A DNA stretch of 64,000 nucleotides from Lumbricus rubellus. Lineage: Eukaryota > Annelida > Clitellata > Crassiclitellata > Lumbricidae. The stretch is from contig OX243812.1 in NCBI GenBank assembly GCA_945859605.1, forward strand, positions 46,203,657-46,267,656. Reading direction: 5' to 3'. The notes below the pieces were generated by a model that saw nothing but the letters and a program-made list of their open reading frames with translations, was not told the DNA's origin and ran no database searches. A program made the position numbers and the translations under genes. The stretch's first letter is position 1. Each line of letters opens with the position of its first letter. Of this stretch, positions 24,600-35,362 are shown piece after piece.

Positions 24600-26040
24600 C
24601 GTTTCGGGATCCTTCTGATCGGCACATAGCCTACATGATCGTATCTTGCGACCTAATTCGATAAAGACAGGGCAGTGGCGCAGAGACTTTCCACGCGATT
24701 AGACAGACATGCATAGTTGGATTGAACTTTACGTTTTTATCTATTAGTCCACGCTGCTGCTGCTGCTGCAATCTCATTAGTCACTAAAAACGCCACTTCT
24801 AACTTCTTTCTACAAAAAGTCCATGTCCGTTTAACGCAGATTTATCGTTCTAGACGAGAGTCTTGTTCGCCTATTTTCCGTCCTAAAAACTAATGGCAAA
24901 GTTTTCTGGCTTCACAGGCTACATATAGACGCTAAGACTAAACGCCGCGGCTTTTACTGCGCAGGCGTTGTTGTCTGAGTCGCCGCCACGCCTACACCTA
25001 AATGTGAATGGAAATCAGGCATTTAATTTAGTAACATAACACAGCATATCAGACGACAGATCGCCTTTTGTCTATGTATCTTTCTCTTATTCTTTTTGTC
25101 TAGGTTTGTCTTTAAGCTTACGTGCATTGTCTTCTCTGTCTCCTTCTGTTGTTTTCTCTTTGTCTTTCTATCTTGTTATTTGCAGGTCATGATGCTACTT
25201 ATAAATCGTTTTCTATTTGTCTTTGTATTTACCTTATCTTCTTCGCTATCTTTATGGTAATGTCTTTCTCTCTCTTACTCTGTCTCTGTCTTTCTCTGTC
25301 TCTCTCTCTCTTCGTCCTCCAATCTCGTTCTCTCATGTCACCTTATACACCTTTGTAGGCGTTTCAGACTTTCGCCTCCCTTGTCTCCCTCTGCTGCCTT
25401 GAACATATTTTTTGCCCTCCTAATTCTTTTATTTGTCTTATAGTCAGTATTATTATTCTTCCGCTTTTAAAATTTATCTTTATGTTTATTTGTCTATCTC
25501 AGCTTCTATTTTCTCTGAGAAATTCCAGTCCTCTGACGATTTCATCCTTGCCGATTCCCAGGCATGCTATTTTTCTTCTTAGGTTCCACTGCTCCACAAT
25601 AAACGTCTCTCTGCATGCGCCTTTCGCCTATACTACTGTTTTCTAAACACAGCTGTATGGATCCCTGTGTCTCTATCTATATCGGTCTTTCTTTGTACTT
25701 TCCTGTCTGCTTGAGACTATGTCCTGCATAACCCGAAGTATCTTCCAAGTCTCCGTTAACCATTTTTCTTAGTGCTTGCTTATGTACATGTAGGATTGTA
25801 GGCCTATATACGCCTGGCTTTACTCCTGCATTCTTCGTGTTTTATTCGTCGGCTGAAGCTTTTTTATGCTAATGTTGTGCTGTGATAACCAACGGCAGAC
25901 CTAATCTCACTGGAGCAAAATGTAGGCATATAAATAACTGAGAGAGATGGAGAGATATAAATCTGAATTGCTACATATACGCTTTATTTACGGTCATTTA
26001 TCTTGACAGACCACTCCGTCTAGTTTAGTGTCCAACGAAT
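24600..26040. other. CT-rich intergenic sequence, no recognisable gene
   Basis: Pyrimidine-rich on the + strand from 25070 to 25720. Short ORFs there are Leu/Ser-rich artefacts. Confidence 0.45.
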
Positions 26041-26358
26041 GATCTAATGAGTCTGACCATTTGTTTGTCTGTCCATCTATCTGTCCATCTGTGTCCGTCT
26101 GTCTATGTTTCGGTCTGCTGTTTTAGAGTCTGTTTGTCAGCTGTTTGCCTGTGCACGCGTGACTGTGTCGGTCCATTTCTCTGGCAATCACAGTCTAAGC
26201 ATGCGTTGTCTTGTGCAACTTTTATGAGCCAGGTTGCTGTTCGTCTCCGCTTATCTCATCTCGTCCTCTATAATACATTTGTACATGCATCTCGTAATCG
26301 TTGCTCTGTTGTATACGCGCGATGTTTATTCCTTCGTTTATGTTCTTCATCGTTCATC

Positions 26359-26672
26359 TCTCTTCACATTTACTTCTCAGCGTTATCTCATTCTCCTCTC
26401 TTCACATTTACTTCTCAGCGTTATCTCTCATTCTCCTCTCTTCACATTTACTTCTCAGCGTTATCTCATTCTCCTCTCTTCACATTTACTTCTCAGCGTT
26501 ATCTCATTCTTCTCTCTTCACATTTACTTCTCAGCGTTATCTCTCATTCTCCTCTCTTCACATTTACTTCTCAGCGTTATCTCATTCTCCTCTCTTCACA
26601 TTTACTTCTCAGCGTTATCTCATTCTCCTCTCTTCACATTTACTTCTCAGCGTTATCTCTCATTCTCCTCTC
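26359..26672 (+). repeat. 38/40-bp minisatellite, 8 copies
   Basis: CACATTTACTTCTCAGCGTT followed by ATCT(CT)CATTCTCCTCTCTT. Copies differ mainly by a 2-bp CT indel, giving 38- or 40-bp spacing. Confidence 0.9.
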
Positions 26673-26900
26673 TTCTCCATTCCTACATTTCCCACACTTA
26701 GGCCTATTCCATTCTCACCGTCTCTACCTTAGTATCAGCTCTAACTCCGATTTCTCACACTTTCTTTCACAAAACCTGCTCCGTCACTCACTATTCTACC
26801 TTTTCCCTTTGTATAGGCCTACTTACAGAAAGGTAGCTATTCCTTGATACATCTGCTTCCAGCGAGAGCAAATTTGAACGAAGGTAGAAGAGACAAGTCT

Positions 26901-27062
26901 TTTCAGATTATACTTTTCAGATGATACTTTTCAGATGATACTTTTAAGATGATACTTTTCAGATGATACTTTTCAGATGATACTTTTCAGATGATACTTT
27001 TAAGATGATACTTTTCAGATGATACTTTTCAGATGATACTTTTCAGATGATACTTTGCAGAA
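26901..27062 (+). repeat. 14-bp minisatellite (TTTTCAGATGATAC), ~12 copies
   Basis: Near-identical units; TTTTAAGATGATAC variants appear at a regular interval, suggesting amplification of a multi-unit block. Confidence 0.9.
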
Positions 27063-27413
27063 GACACTTTAATGAGACTAATAGCTCAATACAAGAAAGC
27101 AGATCTAGGCTATTGTGAATTTTTGCACCAACCGCAATATAGGTGAGCCGTCGTATAGGACCATTTTTAAATTACCTGCTGAACAATTCGTGTTTCTATT
27201 TATTTAATTCTTAAAAGTAAATCTTTATGTTTCAGGTAAACGTGTGTAGAAAAGAAATCCTAAGTCTACAAAACGTTAGTTCGTCGTTTAAAATAAGTCA
27301 AAGAACGAGACTGACAAGTCAAGCTCAGCAATGCAGGACGAGAGAAAACTGTTAAATGAAATTGTTTGATACTCTAAGTTTATTTTCCATATTTGAACGC
27401 TCTACATCATGCA

Positions 27414-28685
27414 ATGCCAGCGACAAACAAACCAAGCAGACAACCAGTGATACTCTTTGCGACGTTCATCGCTATGGAGGCAAACGCAGTCGCTGTCATG
27501 GCAACGGTCTCCATAGAGACGGTCGTCAACACGACGGCGATCATCGAACAGAGCGACCTGCGGGTCATCCAGAGTGAGTCTGAAGTGGCGTGTGGTGTGT
27601 TCACCCTCGTGACGTATGTCTTTGTGTTTGGATCGATGTGTCTGTTTGGTCTGATCGGAAACAGTCTGTCGTTTGCGGTCATGCAGATGGATCGGCGCAT
27701 CCACGTCGCAGCCTTCCTTCTCCAGGTCATGGCTGTCACGGACAATGCCTTCCTCATAACAACCGGTTTCTCACAGATCTTCACCGCTCTTCTCATCTAC
27801 GTTGGACGTGTCGACCATCCCATCATGCCGTACATGTACAAGTACATCCATCCTCTCGTCCACATTACACAGCTCGGCACCGTCTGGATCACGGTGCTCG
27901 TCGCTTTCAATCGCTACATCGCCATCTGCCGTCCATTCCGCGCTCCACTCCTCTGCACGATGAATCGCGTTCGCTTGCAGGTGATCGTCATGTTCATCCT
28001 CATCATACTCTACAACGTACCTCGCTTCTGCGAGTACCGCATCGAGTACGTCGTTGAAGCGGACACGAATTGGACGCAGCCGAGAAGCGAGGTGACCGAT
28101 CTGAAGAAAAGCGAGACGTACAACATCGTCTACGAAAACGCACTCTACTGTCTGTTCGTCTTTCTTGGACCGCTCGCCATTCTCGTCGTTCTCAACTCGA
28201 GTCTCATCCGGGAACTCGTTCTCGCGCACAGACGACAGCTGGCCAGACAACTTCCGCGAGTGAAGGGCGAGGAACAAGAGCAGAACATAACTCTCGTCAT
28301 GGTCATCGTCATCATCGTATTTCTCGTCTGTCAAACACCGGCTTATATCAACCAGGTCTTGTCCTACGTACTCGGAGAGGAGGCGTACCACTGCGGCAAG
28401 CCGTACTACTACTACTTCCACGTCAGTAACCTCGTCGTATCGGCCAACTCCGTTTTCAATTTCGTCATCTACTGCGTGTTTCGCAAGCAGTTCCGGCAGA
28501 GGTTGAGCACGTTCTGGTCTCGCAGAGGGCTGACCAGCCACAGCACGTTCTCATCGTCAGCAACCTACCATCAGACACGATGTCCGGGCAACTCATCGAT
28601 CAGCAGACATCAAGCAAATACGTCTTCGATCATCTCTGACAGCATCTCGAAGTCACAACCGTTCCAGAGTCTAACGAGCATCTAA
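27414..28685 (+). CDS. FMRFamide-receptor-like neuropeptide GPCR (rhodopsin class)
   Basis: The protein is a 423-residue single-exon seven-transmembrane receptor, expected at the plasma membrane and coupled to G proteins. Visible marks, numbered from the ATG at 27414: an N-glycosylation site NTT near residue 39; TM1 (~63-90) with the GN pair; NRYIAICRPF after TM3 (~166), in place of DRY; a PRFCEY motif after TM4 (~203), typical of FMRFamide and related lophotrochozoan/arthropod receptors; NWT in extracellular loop 2; CQTP in TM6 in place of CWxP; NSVFNFVIY in TM7 in place of NPxxY, then a basic helix 8 and a Ser/Thr-rich tail. The frame is open upstream to 27393 without ATG. The next Met, at 27474, is an alternative start. 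The ligand cannot be named. Codons are GC-richer than the flanks, and no intron signals are needed. Confidence 0.9.
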   Translation: MPATNKPSRQPVILFATFIAMEANAVAVMATVSIETVVNTTAIIEQSDLRVIQSESEVACGVFTLVTYVFVFGSMCLFGLIGNSLSFAVMQMDRRIHVAAFLLQVMAVTDNAFLITTGFSQIFTALLIYVGRVDHPIMPYMYKYIHPLVHITQLGTVWITVLVAFNRYIAICRPFRAPLLCTMNRVRLQVIVMFILIILYNVPRFCEYRIEYVVEADTNWTQPRSEVTDLKKSETYNIVYENALYCLFVFLGPLAILVVLNSSLIRELVLAHRRQLARQLPRVKGEEQEQNITLVMVIVIIVFLVCQTPAYINQVLSYVLGEEAYHCGKPYYYYFHVSNLVVSANSVFNFVIYCVFRKQFRQRLSTFWSRRGLTSHSTFSSSATYHQTRCPGNSSISRHQANTSSIISDSISKSQPFQSLTSI

Positions 28686-28901
28686 GACTGCATGACCGGC
28701 AATATAACAAATACAATGATGATTACAATTAAAAAGAGAAAGACGACAAAGGTTGTAAGTTGAGACCGATAGAGACGGTCTCCTCTGCCATTGCATGCAC
28801 CTCATCCATGCTGCAGTTGTGAATCTGTTTCTGCGGAGGAGAATGACAAACGAAGACAAACTTAATTAGGCCTATATCAAAATGACTTCTGCAACAGCAG
28901 A

Positions 28902-29113
28902 ATGAATGAATGAATGAATGAATGAAAGGATAATGAAAAAATGAAAGGATAATGAAAGAATGAAAGGATAATGAAAGAATTAAAAAATAATGAAAGAATG
29001 AAATGATAATGAAAGAATGAAATGATAATGAAAGAATGAATGAAAGAATGAAAGAATGAAATGATAATGAAAGAATGAAATGATAATGAAATAATGAAAT
29101 GATAATGAAAGAG
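28902..29113 (+). repeat. 19-bp minisatellite (AAAGAATGAAATGATAATG)
   Basis: Begins as (GAAT)n just after the GPCR 3' flank, then becomes alternating GAATGAAAGGATAATGAAA units. Confidence 0.85.
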
Positions 29114-29119
29114 GTGATG

Positions 29120-30570
29120 ATTAACTGAATGACTTAATTAAATTAATCAGAAACTAACGAATGCATAAATGACGGTCAAACGGACCAAAATGATGGAAAA
29201 ACGAAGAATTAAAAACAGATAATATAATATTATTCACGAATCAACCATGCGCCAATATATTAATTACATTATGGCAAATCTCTCATTCTCCATTTTGCTG
29301 ACAATTCTCATTCATTTGCAAGTTGCAATTTATTAAATTTCGGATTTATTATTTGAATCTGGTAGTTCTGCATTAAAATATGTTTTCATGTCTTCTTTTT
29401 TCTAATCTATCCTGCTGATATCGCGTTTCTGTGTAAGTTCATACCGTCTTATGACATCGACATTTTTCTTCCAGTTGCATCAGCTGTGCACGGTCTTATA
29501 AACAGCCCCTGCGGCGTAGATTGCTGTATATACATAGACTACACGCAGATCTTGCACGTGTGCTTCTTCATTTCCTGCCTTTCTCACTTCTTCGATTTCC
29601 CGGGGGAGGAGGAGTCGGACATTTTGCAGTCAATCCGATCGGTCATCCAAAATGCAGGTAAACATCATCTAACGCACATCATCAGATTAATTCAACAGTT
29701 GCAGACAAGCAAACCATCGCGAAATGTCCGCAGGACACGTCAACAGACACACATAACGGACGAAGACGAGACACCACACTGCATGCACTACACATACTCT
29801 TTCCGGACAAAACATAATATTAATATGCACACACACGCAGTCAAACCATTATGAAGACATACTGCTGTGATTACAGATTGTCTGACGCAACAAGAAGGAA
29901 ATTAGCTGCGAACTTTCAATGCAGCCTATACATACTACATAGACTGTACATGTATGTAGAGAATGTGTAGCTAATGAGACCCTGAGGAATGGAATGAGAG
30001 AGAAAATAATTTCTTTAGGATTTTTTCGCGTTTTCTAATTCCACGCAGCGGATTCACCCCGCGGGCGAAACCAGAAACACGTTTGCCTCAGAATTCAGCA
30101 TCGAAGTGTCCTCCGTGACACTTTGCTACAAATAATCCGCTATAATTGCATTATACTCACAGGTTATCAAAGCACATTATAATGTACTTCTACACTAAGC
30201 TTATATACAGTTTATATAAATATTATATATCCGGTATTGTATTCAAGGCGCAATAATATTGGCATGTTGCGGCAACATAATAATTACAAATTATCGCAAT
30301 TATTATTATGTTTGGATACTGTACTGTACAGTGTAGCCTACATTATTTAGCTTCGTAATGTTGAGCTTCGTATATTCATATAAACAATGTAGACCTACGT
30401 AGAAAATGTAAAGTTCCGACATGATATTTCGAGATATAAAGACTATATACACATGTATGTGACATTACGCATTAGTATAGAGTCTATAGAGTCATAATAT
30501 GGCTCTATGTATACTAGTGCTTCAGTATCTATGTACATGTATTGGCCTGTTAATTTATAGCCGCTAATCG
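29120..30570. other. Intergenic sequence with one possible exon
   Basis: A frame at ~29475-29656 is bounded by TTCCAG upstream and GCAGGTAAAC downstream, as an internal exon would be. It encodes a Cys-containing peptide ending in EEESDILQSIRSVIQNA. No family was recognised and there is no neighbouring exon, so it is not called as a gene. The rest is AT-rich. Confidence 0.3.
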
Positions 30571-30573
30571 TAG

Positions 30574-30625
30574 TAATTATACCCATCATGTGATTTAATA
30601 GAAAATCACATGATGGGTATAATTA
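30574..30625. repeat. Perfect 23-bp hairpin with 6-base loop
   Basis: 30574-30596 and 30603-30625 are exact reverse complements (right arm contains AAATCACATGATGGGTATAA). It sits 14 bp upstream of the LTR element target duplication. Confidence 0.9.
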
Positions 30626-30638
30626 GACTATTGTGTAC

Positions 30639-30643
30639 ATGCC
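30639..30643 (+). other. 5-bp target-site duplication (ATGCC), left
   Basis: Matches 35873-35877 exactly. Confidence 0.85.
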
Positions 30644-31153
30644 TGTAAGCTAATTTAATCAGTGCACGACGATTGTCGTACAGCGACGCAGGTAGGACAG
30701 CTGCAAATTGGCGCGCGGCGTCTGAACAGGTGATTGTCTGGACAGTGCGTGATGTCTAGACGAGCGTACGTAGAGTGTACAAGGAGGGAGTGGAAGTGAA
30801 GAAGGAGTGTTGTGTGTTGAGAGCCGTTGAGATAGGCTGTAATAGTTGTTGTTGAGTTGTGATAGAGTAGACTGATGAAGGTAGTAGTCGTGTAGTTGTT
30901 ATGATAACGCAAGTGTAGTCAATGTTGTGTTGTTGCTGATCGTTTTACTTTACATCGGATTTTGGAGTATAATAAGAAGACTTAAACACGTCGTCGTTGT
31001 TGGTTACAAAACAGTGAAAGTCTGTAGATTCTTTACCTAGCCATTTAGCTAATGAAACAGTTATCTAGGGATAGGCCTATGCTACCACGAACTTATACGA
31101 AGAAGCTTCCGAAGAGACTGATAGGAGGAGGTGATCGCATGGAGGATATCACA
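30644..31153 (+). repeat. 5' LTR, 510 bp
   Basis: Begins TGTAAGCTAATTTAATCAGT and ends GATATCACA. A TATA-like AGTATAATAAGAAG lies near 30967. Differs from the 3' LTR at four positions: one base near 30920, one in CTTATACGAAG, and two close to the 3' end. Confidence 0.95.
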
Positions 31154-31155
31154 TT

Positions 31156-31173
31156 TGGTGTCGTTGCGGTGGG
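31156..31173 (+). promoter_or_regulatory. Putative primer-binding site
   Basis: TGGTGTCGTTGCGGTGGG begins 2 bases after the LTR and starts with TGG, complementary to a tRNA 3' CCA. The tRNA species cannot be assigned. Confidence 0.55.
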
Positions 31174-31494
31174 ATAACGATCCAAGTTGCAGGAGAACGA
31201 TCCTAGTTACGAACGGCGGGTCTACGTGCCAAGTTACGAACGGAGGGATTCTATCCAATCAACAGACGTTGTGGAGGAACGGACGCTGTGAATTTATCAA
31301 GGAGCCGAGCACACGGGAGAAGCAACGATACATCGAGCATCCGTACGTCAGTGAGAAACGACAACACAACGACTACAAGGTAGAAAAACTTGCTTGTCTA
31401 TTGAAGTGTGCATAAAGAATTGAAGTCAGTCAATTGCAAACATTTGAAGAGTAGCCTACTATTTTATCAAGCATCTGTAAAGTAAAGAAGTAAG

Positions 31495-34400
31495 ATGGAG
31501 AAACTTACGGAGCAAAAGCAAGCAGCTATTAAAAAGATGTCTTCGGAGAGACTAGTAAAATTATTAATTAAAGCAGGCGTAGACGCAGAAGAAGTTGAAC
31601 AGATGTCGAGGGAACATTTGATGAGAACTTTGGCTGAGATTTGGGCAAAGGAAGAAGTTGAAGAAGAAGGTGCTGTTGGAGGCGCTAAAGAAAAGCCGGT
31701 TGAGAAACCTCAGGCACCGATGTCCATGGAGGCGTTGCTACAATTCATGATGATGAGTAGACAAGAAGAAAAGGAGAAAGAGGAGCAACGAGCTGAAAGA
31801 GCAGAAAAAGCAGAAAGGATTAGACTAGAGAAAGAAGAGTAGCGTAGACAAGAGGAAAAAGAGAAAGAAGAGCAGCGTAGACAAGAGGAAAAAGAGAAAG
31901 AAGAGCAGCGTAGACGAGAAGAGAGAGAATTACGACAACAAGAGATAGATATGCAGAGGCAGCAGTTCCAGATACAATTAGAACAAATGAGAATAGATCG
32001 TGACGAATCAGAACGAAGAAGGATGGAGTTAATGATAGAATATGAAAAAGCAAGGAGAAGCGATGAAGAAATACGGAGACAGCAGATCGAAGACAAAAAA
32101 GCTCGTGAGGAAGAAAAGGAAAAGATGCGTTTACAAGAACTGCAAAGAGCCGAAGAGATTCGACAGGAAGAATTCCAAGCCGAAAAAGACAATTTGGAAA
32201 AAGCAGAAAGAGAAAGAGAAGAACAGATGCAATTGGAACAAAAGAAACTTGCTATTAAGAAAGCTCAACTCCATGAGATGGCTATTGAAAAGGAGGAACG
32301 CAGAAAGCAGTTAGACTTGTTGCAGCAAAAGATAGAACAGGAGGAACTGCGCAGGGTAGAAGATCAAACTCGACTGACGAAGAAAGACGAAGACGATAGA
32401 AAATGTCGTGAAGAGTCAGAACGAAATAGGCTCAGAGAAAGTGAGACAATGGTGTCAAAGATTAAGAAGATAGGTGATGCAATGAAACATGTGTTACCGA
32501 AGATGCCGAATGATATGATGGAAGTGCCATTATATTTTGAAACAGTTGAAAATGCATTCAATAGCTTCGCTGTGGAAAAGCAGTACTGGGTGAAATTGTT
32601 GTTGCCATTGATGACCCCGAGAGCGCGAACGGTATTGAATCGATTGTCATTTGAGAATTTAGATAAATACGATGCAGTGAAAGAGCATTTGTTGAAGGAA
32701 TTCAAATTAACAGCTCGTGAGTACAGGTCAAGGTTTGAAGAGGCCAAGAAGACAGCCGAAGAAACCTATACGATGTTCACGGCTAGGCTGAAGAACCTGT
32801 TGAATTATTATGTCCGAAGTAGACGAGTGGACAAAGACTACGAGAAGCTGTTTGATTTGTTAGTGGCGGACAAGCTGAAAGAATGTTTACCACCAGGTCC
32901 ACTACAGTTTGTCGTAGCAAAAGAGGGCACAGAATGCTTGGAAGCCAGTGACGTGGCAGACCTCGCAGACATACATGTAAACAATCGGATTGGTGTGATG
33001 TTTCAAGAAAAGCCGAAATATGAGTCATGGGACAATAATCCAAAGCAAACCAAGTGGGACAGCAATAACAAAGAAACTGGAAGCCAAGCCAAAAGTAATG
33101 ATGTAAGGAAAGATAATTTCTCGGGAAAGCAGTGGTCGCAAGATAAACAGCAGTCAACGTGGGACAGACAAGCCTACAATCGAACTCCGCCGCTGGGACG
33201 CCCAACAGAAAGTAATGCATCATACACGCCGTACAACAAGTGGGAGAACAATGAGCAAAGAAGTTTTATAAAGAAACGTTGCCACAACTGTCAGTCCGAC
33301 AAACACCTAATAAAACACTGCCAAGCACCAGGAGCGGCAAATCTGAGAAAGAGCTTTAGTAGGAGTGCAGAGAATTTGAGAGTAAACCAGATCCAAGTGA
33401 TAAATGCACCTCCTGGTTGGGAAGAACAATACAACCGAGAAACGGAAGTGAAGTCGGTGATGAAATGTACACCACGGTTTATAATACAAAGTAAAGATGA
33501 TTTTTCACTTATAAAGAAGATTGCCTTGCAGCATGTGACGGTAGAAATACGTGGAAATGATGGTCAGCCTATACGAGTCAAAGCATTGAGTGACTCTGGA
33601 ACCGAGATACCAGTAATCAACGAGGAACTACTGAAAGGAACGACAGTAGAAGAAATCGGCAGAGTTCATCTGCAATGTGTAGCTGGAGAGCCGATTCCAG
33701 CTAAGTTGGTGAAAATCGAAGTGCGGATGAGCAGTCGTAACGAAGGAGCAGCTACAGAGGATAGGACAATAAATATCGCGCCATATTTAACTTTAGTGTG
33801 TGCCAGCATTCCAGCGGATCTGTGCAAAGAAAACAGGGAAAAGTTCTTGCTACATCCGGAGATAATTGCAGAATTGAAAGAGATTCCACCAGTGAGTGTA
33901 TTGCAAGGGGAACTACAAGCGAATGTGACTACAAGAGCACAAAGTCGGAGAGCAGAAGTCGAAGGCGGAGAAGATGAAATGATAAACGAAAGTTCGCAAG
34001 AAGATGACACGGACAGCGAAGATGAACTCAGCATTCAAGATGACGAAGGAATAACACCCGAGAACAATGAAAATGAAGAAGTGATGGCTGCATGTGAACG
34101 AAATGATAGTGAAGATTCGGGGAGCGATGTGGAAATTGGTACGAGCATGAGAGAAATGTTTACGGAGAATACGAATGATGAAAAACAGGTGGAAAATGCA
34201 AAGAAATTGGAGAAACAAAAACAGTGTGCCGGCCAATATAACAAGAAAGCAAAATATAAAGAATTCAAACCAGGAGAAAACGTCAACGTACTATATCCAA
34301 CGTCAACCAACAAATTGATCTCACGATGGCATGGTCCATGTACAATGCTACAAAGAAGATCCAAGTATTCGTATCTGGTGGACATGAATGAAAACGGCCG

Positions 34401-34677
34401 ACGAATCGTCCATGCCAACAAAATGAGGAAGTTCATCGCAAGAACATTATCGTGTGGTCTCATCGTGGAAGAGGACGACGAATTCGGATCAGTGGTAGAA
34501 CTACCATTGAAAGAAGACCAGGCAGAGACGACACAGAAATCGCTGCAATTGGACTATGAACAGATCGGACATCTTACCAGCGAGCAACAGAAATCACTTC
34601 AAGTGGGTGAGGAACAAATTAGCGATTTAGCAATCAAGATGTCTAAACAAGTGCTGTATGCAATGAGCCGTATGTAG
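31495..34677 (+). pseudogene. gag - protease - integrase-tail ORF with one in-frame TAG
   Basis: A single reading frame from ATG 31495 to the stop at 34675-34677, interrupted by TAG at 31840-31842. Parts: a basic/acidic coiled-coil N-terminus; a capsid-like gag domain (~32490-32980) related to SCAN/gypsy capsids; a zinc knuckle C-X2-C-X4-H-X4-C at ~33280-33321; a retropepsin motif SDSGT at ~33589-33603; a TTRAQSRR linker and an acidic stretch (~33930-34140); an integrase C-terminal GPY/F-like module (~34162-34443, with WHGPC in place of W-x-GP-Y/F); and a short HLTSEQQKSL segment typical of the start of gypsy RT. The integrase HHCC finger and D,D,E core are absent. The TAG sits where neighbouring 33-bp repeat copies carry CAG, pointing to a point mutation. 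Confidence 0.85.
31845..31915 (+). repeat. 33-bp coding repeat within gag coiled coil
   Basis: CAAGAGGAAAAAGAGAAAGA followed by AGAGCAGCGTAGA, ~2 full copies plus a partial one carrying the TAG. Encodes Glu/Lys/Arg/Gln-rich heptad-like sequence. Confidence 0.8.
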
Positions 34678-34774
34678 ATGACATTGAAGTACATTTTGAT
34701 AATTGTCCTAATCATTTGAATGGACATTCTTTTAAGACAATTAGAATTGTTTCTGAAACAGATCAGATTGCATA
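34668..34774 (+). pseudogene. Reverse-transcriptase remnant with YVDD box
   Basis: In a frame shifted relative to gag-pol, PYVDDIEVHFDN appears at 34668-34703, followed by HLNGHSFKTIR and ETDQIA, the usual layout after the catalytic YVDD/YIDD of Ty3/gypsy RT. Everything between the RT N-terminal HLTSEQQ segment and the YVDD box is missing, and a second gap follows before RNase H. Stops interrupt the frame from ~34774. Confidence 0.7.
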
Positions 34775-35178
34775 ATGTGATTTTATATATGTTTGAGGTT
34801 GGCAAACCATTTAATTTGTATTGTGATAGCAGTGACTTTGCTGTGGGAACTGTGCTGTCACAAGTGGACGATGAGGGGATAGAACGTCCCGTTTCATTTA
34901 TCAGTCAGAAGCTGACAGATACCCAGAGGAGATGGGCGACGATTGAGAAGGAAGCCTATGCAATCATATGGGCTTTAAACAAATTGAAAGAAATTATTAT
35001 TATTGGTTCCAAGATTAATGTGTTCACTGACCATAATCCTTTAGTTTATTTGACTGAGTCAATGTCGAAGTCTGCTAAGTTAGTCCGATGGTCTTTATCA
35101 TTGCAAAATTTTGACATTCTGTTGAACTATAAGAAGGGAAAGATGAATGTAGTAGCGGACTGCTTATCGAGATTGTAG
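34720..35178 (+). pseudogene. Retrotransposon RNase H domain
   Basis: The open frame includes a complete gypsy-type RNase H: NLYCDSSDFAVG with the first Asp, EKEAYAI with the Glu, VFTDHNPLVYL with the third acid, and NVVADCLSRL with the last Asp. All four catalytic acids are present. The frame ends directly after SRL, so RNase H is the last pol domain, as in Gmr1-like and copia elements. The N-terminal ~28 residues are likely out-of-frame junk beside the deletion joint. Confidence 0.85.
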
Positions 35179-35228
35179 TATAAGATATTTTGTGATTGCA
35201 TTTAGTATAGAAATTGTTTGTATTTAGT

Positions 35229-35299
35229 TTAACCCTTTAATGCCGGAGGGTATAGGATTTCCCATACATTTTACTACACTCTCGGCATCAAAGGGTTAA
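35229..35299. mobile_element. 71-bp TTAA-flanked inverted repeat (piggyBac-like MITE?)
   Basis: TTAA-CCCTTTAATGCCG at the left and CGGCATCAAAGGG-TTAA at the right (12 of 13 match). piggyBac elements duplicate TTAA and often begin CCCTTT/CCCTA. It lies in the 3' untranslated part of the LTR element and might be part of that element. Confidence 0.5.
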
Positions 35300-35342
35300 G
35301 CATTATACGTTCGCTAATTTTTAAGATTAATTAGCTCTCTTC

Positions 35343-35362
35343 AAAAGAAAGGAAGGAGGTAA
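35343..35362 (+). promoter_or_regulatory. Polypurine tract
   Basis: AAAAGAAAGGAAGGAGGTAA lies immediately upstream of the 3' LTR, the usual plus-strand primer position. Confidence 0.8.

Noticed and set aside
26047..26847. 266-codon Ser/Leu-rich ORF
   Set aside because: Its core is the 38/40-bp minisatellite, which is open in three frames.
27407..28541. Antisense and other-frame ORFs over the GPCR
   Set aside because: Shadows of the receptor coding frame.
30655..30912. 85-codon ORF on the minus strand of both LTRs
   Set aside because: Identical in the two LTRs because they are duplicates; no domain.
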